Positions 59,398-64,000 of a DNA stretch of 64,000 nt are shown here, piece by piece. Numbering within the stretch: position 1 is the stretch's first letter; each line of letters starts with the position of its first letter. Where the stretch lies: contig NZ_JBAJEY010000002.1 of assembly GCF_039822285.1 (NCBI RefSeq), positions 372,001-436,000 on the forward strand, written 5' to 3'. Origin of the DNA: Thiofaba sp039822285 (GTDB lineage: Bacteria; Pseudomonadota; Gammaproteobacteria; Halothiobacillales; Halothiobacillaceae). The notes under the pieces are model-generated. The model worked only from the letters and a program-made list of their open reading frames with translations. It was not told where the DNA came from and did not search any database. Made by a program: the position numbers and the translations under genes.

Positions 59398-59895
59398 ATG
59401 GCCGTCCGTGACATCGTTCTCTACCCTGACGAGCGCCTCAAGACCCCCTGCGAGCCGGTCGAAACCTTCGATGCCGAGCTGCGGGACTTCGTCGAGGACC
59501 TGCTCGACACCTGCGCCGTGGGCCCCGGGGCGGTCGGCATCGCCGCGCCGCAGGTGGGGCTGCTCAAGCGCGTCTGCATCGTCGATGCCACCCGCGCCCG
59601 ACGGCCGGTGCCCAATCATGGCCGGCTGGTGCTGGTGAACCCCGAGATCACCGCCTGGGACGGGTTTGCCGTGGGTCGTGAGGGCTGCCTGTCGGTGCCG
59701 GACTACACCGGCAACGTCATCCGCGCGGAGAAGATCCGCCTTGCGGCCTTCGACCTCGAGGGCAAGCCGTGCGAGTTCGAGATGGAGGGCTATGAGGCGC
59801 GCATCGCCCAGCACGAGCTGGACCACCTCGATGGCGTGCTGTTCCTCGACCGTCTGGTCAGCCGCAGCGCCGACCTGTTCCGCCGCAAGGGTTGA
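59398..59895 (+). CDS. def: Peptide deformylase
   Basis: Fe/Zn enzyme of 165 residues that removes the formyl group from nascent proteins. All three family motifs are present: GAVGIAAPQVG near 42 (Ala-Val in place of the first Gly-X), EGCLSVPDYTG near 98 and the metal site QHELDHLDG near 140. The ATG is 1 base after the ACT-domain gene. It lacks the usual fmt/dprA neighbours, so it may be a second, stand-alone deformylase. Confidence 0.94.
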   Translation: MAVRDIVLYPDERLKTPCEPVETFDAELRDFVEDLLDTCAVGPGAVGIAAPQVGLLKRVCIVDATRARRPVPNHGRLVLVNPEITAWDGFAVGREGCLSVPDYTGNVIRAEKIRLAAFDLEGKPCEFEMEGYEARIAQHELDHLDGVLFLDRLVSRSADLFRRKG

Positions 59896-59914
59896 TCACC
59901 CCACCCTCCAGATT

Positions 59915-59975
59915 GTTTCAAAAGGGCTGTCCTGCCCTTTTGAAACTCGCCTCGTCGCGGTACACGCCCGCGACG
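59915..59975. repeat. Two-hairpin repeat, partial inverted copy of the 10.8-kb element
   Basis: GTTTCAAAAGGGC/GCCCTTTTGAAAC (59915-59946) and CGTCGCGG/CCGCGACG (59953-59975) are joined by TCGCCT. Inverted, this matches 10884-10943, including the joining AGGCGA. Several base changes on one arm are matched by changes on the other arm, keeping the stems perfect. Confidence 0.85.
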
Positions 59976-60048
59976 GGCTCCGAGGGGGTGGTGACATCCC
60001 CGCCTGCCGGGTGCATGCTAGGCCTAACGAAGCCTTCATCCAACGGGC

Positions 60049-61434
60049 ATGCCTACCACCCTCCGTCACGGCCTGTGGGTCGTCCTGATCGCGCTCGGCG
60101 GACTCTTTTTCGCCCATGAGGCCGGTCATTTGCAGGCTGACCGTGAGCTGGCCCAGCAGCGGTCCGAAGCGATGCAGGCCTTGGCCCTGCATCGCGCGCG
60201 GCTGGAGGGGGCCTTGAATGCCTCGCTCTATCTCACCCATGGCCTGGCCAGTCAGATCGCCGTGGAGGGAGGCATCAGCGAGGAGCGCTTTGCCCTGCTT
60301 GCGCGTGACCTGATCGGCATCAACCCCTACATTCGCAACATCGTCCTTGCACCGGACAACACCATCCGCATGGTCTACCCCCTGGTGGGCAACGAGCTCG
60401 CCCTGGGGCTTCACTACCCGGACCGCCCCGATCAATGGCCGGCCGTACGCCGCGCGATCGAAACCCGCCAGCCGGTGGTCGCCGGACCGCTTGAAGTGGT
60501 GCAGGGCGGGATAGGCATCCTCAACCGCATCCCGGTTTTCCGGCGTGGCGGCCCCCAGGATGGCGCCTACTGGGGCATCGTCAGCAGCGTGATCGATTTC
60601 GGCGCCCTGCTCAGGACCGCGGGGCTGGAGGGGGAGTCCAGCCCCTACGTCTTTGCCCTCAAGGCCCTGAATGCGCGTGGCGAGGATGAGATTTTCCTGT
60701 GGGGGGATCCCCAGCTGTTCGAGGGCGGGCATCTGGCCCTGGATGTGCGTCTTCCGGGCGCGACCTGGGTGCTTGGCGCCCGGCCCGTGGCCGGCTGGAC
60801 CCACCGCACGGGGGAGCAGACCGAGGCCTTCTGGATTGGCATCGTCTTGACCGTGCTGATTACCGCGCTGGTTCATCTGCTGCTGGCCAAGCAGCGCGCC
60901 ATCGGCCATCTGGCGATGCACGATCCGCTCACCGAGCTGCTCAACCGGCGCGCCTTCGATCGCCGGCTGGAGGAGGCTGTGGCGCGTCAGTGGCGCTATG
61001 GGGGCAGCTTCGCCGTGCTGCACATCGACCTGGATGGCTTCAAGCCGATCAACGACCAGTTTGGGCATGCTGCTGGGGACGAGGCCTTGCGCATCATTGC
61101 CTCACGCTTGCGCGATACGCGGCGTCTCGATGATGTGGTCGCGCGGCTGGGGGGTGATGAGTTCGCCATCCTGGTGCAGGGGGGCGAGCCCAGCGCCATT
61201 CCCATGGCCAGGAGCTTGGCGGACAAAGTCCTGGCCGCCATCCGTCAGCCGCTGTGGCTGGCAGGGCAGCCGGCTCACCTTGGGGCATCGATTGGTATCG
61301 CGGCCTGTCCCGAGCATGTCTGCGAGGAAGGCGGCTTGATGCGCCTGGCCGATCAGGCCATGTATCAGGCCAAGGCCTGCGGCAAGGGGCTGTGGGGCAT
61401 AAGCGACGGCCAGTCGCCCTGCAGTCTCGGCTGA
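60049..61434 (+). CDS. Diguanylate cyclase with CHASE sensor
   Basis: A 461-residue inner-membrane enzyme. The first helix lies near residues 8-24, a periplasmic CHASE domain spans about 45-250 (with GINPYIRNIVLAPDN), a second helix lies near 262-285, and a GGDEF domain runs from 295 to the end with intact RLGGDEFAIL near 366. It should make cyclic di-GMP in response to an external ligand. No RxxD inhibitory site is evident before the active site. It stands alone downstream of the repeat at 59915. Confidence 0.93.
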   Translation: MPTTLRHGLWVVLIALGGLFFAHEAGHLQADRELAQQRSEAMQALALHRARLEGALNASLYLTHGLASQIAVEGGISEERFALLARDLIGINPYIRNIVLAPDNTIRMVYPLVGNELALGLHYPDRPDQWPAVRRAIETRQPVVAGPLEVVQGGIGILNRIPVFRRGGPQDGAYWGIVSSVIDFGALLRTAGLEGESSPYVFALKALNARGEDEIFLWGDPQLFEGGHLALDVRLPGATWVLGARPVAGWTHRTGEQTEAFWIGIVLTVLITALVHLLLAKQRAIGHLAMHDPLTELLNRRAFDRRLEEAVARQWRYGGSFAVLHIDLDGFKPINDQFGHAAGDEALRIIASRLRDTRRLDDVVARLGGDEFAILVQGGEPSAIPMARSLADKVLAAIRQPLWLAGQPAHLGASIGIAACPEHVCEEGGLMRLADQAMYQAKACGKGLWGISDGQSPCSLG

Positions 61435-61441
61435 GTCGCCC

Positions 61442-62197
61442 TCAGAAGGTGGCGGTTCCGGGCGGTTGTTGTGCCGGGGTCGCCTGCACGCCACCGAAGA
61501 TGTCCCGATAGCTGGCATAGATCGCGATCATGATGATCGGCATGAGGAACAGCCAGCCGAGCATCAGTGGCAGGGAGGCGAGGAACGCCAGCGGGATGAG
61601 GATCAGGCCGAAGATCAGGAGCGGCAGCCAGTTGCCCAGGCAGGCCCTCAGACTCAGCTTGAGCGACTGCAGCGGCGGCATGCCCGCGAACAGCACCAAG
61701 GGCGCGGCGTACAGCATCGCCATCAGGAAAACCAGCGACAGCAGCAGCACGGTGAGCAGGCCGGCAAGGCCTGCGCCCATCATCTGCGCGTGCATGGTCG
61801 CAGGGTCCTGGCCGAGCAGGGCCGAGGTGCCTGCCGAGCCGCCCATGACCGCCGCCAGGGTCAGCACCAGCAGCAGACTGAAGGCGATGCTGATCGCCCC
61901 GAGGGTCAGCATCGGTCCGCGCGAACGCTCGTCGGTGAGCGGCTGGAACAGCATCTTCACATCCAGCGGCCGGCCGGCCTCCGCCTCGCGGGCGGCCAGG
62001 TACAGGCCGCCCGCGAGTGATGGGGAGATCAGCGCGAAGGTCAGCTGGCCGATGATGGGGATGAAGCCGAGCACGATGGCCAAGCCCAGGTAGATGAGCA
62101 CCAGCAGCAGCCACATGCCGATCTGCCCCTTGAAGATGGCCCACGCGTCGGCATACCAGCCTGCTCCGCGTCCTGCCCCGACTGTTTTGAATTCCAT
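61442..62197 (-). CDS. BPSS1780-family polytopic membrane protein
   Basis: A 251-residue inner-membrane protein with about six hydrophobic segments and the family opening VGAGRGAGWYADAWAIFKGQ. The C-terminal signature IYASYRDIFG is present. The family is uncharacterised. ATG 62197 has GGGAGG 5 bases upstream. It converges on the diguanylate cyclase gene (7-base gap) and is divergent from clpB. Confidence 0.85.
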   Translation of the reverse strand: MEFKTVGAGRGAGWYADAWAIFKGQIGMWLLLVLIYLGLAIVLGFIPIIGQLTFALISPSLAGGLYLAAREAEAGRPLDVKMLFQPLTDERSRGPMLTLGAISIAFSLLLVLTLAAVMGGSAGTSALLGQDPATMHAQMMGAGLAGLLTVLLLSLVFLMAMLYAAPLVLFAGMPPLQSLKLSLRACLGNWLPLLIFGLILIPLAFLASLPLMLGWLFLMPIIMIAIYASYRDIFGGVQATPAQQPPGTATF

Positions 62198-62254
62198 CGT
62201 CGCCTCCCTTGGTTTGCGCTAGGCTGACTATAGCGGAAAGCCCCTCTTCGTGCC

Positions 62255-62280
62255 CTTGAAAGGCCTTGTCCCGCCCCAAC
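62255..62280 (+). promoter_or_regulatory. Heat-shock (sigma-32) promoter of clpB
   Basis: CTTGAAA (62255-62261), a 12-base spacer and CCCCAAC (62274-62280) match the RpoH consensus CTTGAAA-N11-16-CCCCAT closely. It lies 41 bases upstream of the clpB start. Confidence 0.85.
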
Positions 62281-62321
62281 AGTAAGGCTCAATTCATTTC
62301 GACCCTTCAGGAGTGTCGCTC

Positions 62322-64000
<1,679 letters not shown>

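Overview
The window is high-GC DNA packed with genes. Its synteny is that of a gammaproteobacterium: yibN-grxC-secB-gpsA, envC-ctpA, glnK-amtB beside ubiK-comM, mnmG-rsmG-parA-parB, and oxyR and clpB. The GC content and the TorF-type porin next to glnK fit a Chromatiales-like lineage, but the order cannot be fixed from sequence alone. Two tRNAs (Gly-CCC, Thr-CGT) are present. There is no rRNA, CRISPR array or intact mobile element. The right end cuts clpB.

Layout. 0-3.4 kb (minus): an ArsR/BigR-type regulator heads an operon of DUF2892 protein, rhodanese, glutaredoxin, thioredoxin-2, SecB and GpsA. 3.4-6.6 kb (plus): EnvC, CtpA and a DJ-1 family protein. 6.6-10.6 kb (minus): two ammonium transporters, GlnK and a porin, with sigma-54/NtrC-type control. 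10.6-15.3 kb (plus): a hairpin-rich repeat element, UbiK, ComM, a lactonase-like hydrolase and an EamA exporter. 15.3-27.7 kb: a nitrogen-scavenging locus read outward from one control region at 20.3-20.65 kb. 27.7-31.9 kb: a HAD protein and a small secreted Gly/Arg-tailed operon divergent from a two-component system. 32-36.5 kb (minus): mnmG, a cysteine-rich small protein, rsmG, parA and parB. 36.6-44.8 kb: speE, a membrane-anchored cold-shock protein, oxyR, tRNAs, thiO, DUF72-rtcA-PQQ dehydrogenase and an AI-2E transporter. 44.9-56.2 kb (minus): a carbohydrate-use cluster split by a 2.7-kb AT-rich, IS-littered insertion. 56.3-64 kb: plsC, fructosamine kinase, pgeF, an ACT regulator, def, a diguanylate cyclase, a membrane protein and clpB.

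The centrepiece is the guanidine locus. The plus-strand genes are two DUF1989 proteins (carboxyguanidine deiminase subunits), a biotin-dependent guanidine/urea carboxylase and allophanate hydrolase. Together they should convert guanidine to ammonia and CO2. The minus-strand operon encodes an ABC importer, a creatininase-family amidohydrolase and a type III glutamine-synthetase-like ligase. Its leader matches the guanidine-I (ykkC) riboswitch. Both directions have good -24/-12 promoters with NtrC-like sites between them, so the locus appears to integrate nitrogen limitation with guanidine sensing. What the creatininase and the ligase do in a guanidine-sensing operon is the main open question.

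Other structure worth noting: a family of GC-rich palindromes, some sitting in frame inside rsmG and the GH94 gene; a 171-bp element made of five back-to-back hairpins, with a partial covarying copy 49 kb away; and a conserved cysteine pair plus operator suggesting that the secB-gpsA operon answers to persulfide stress.
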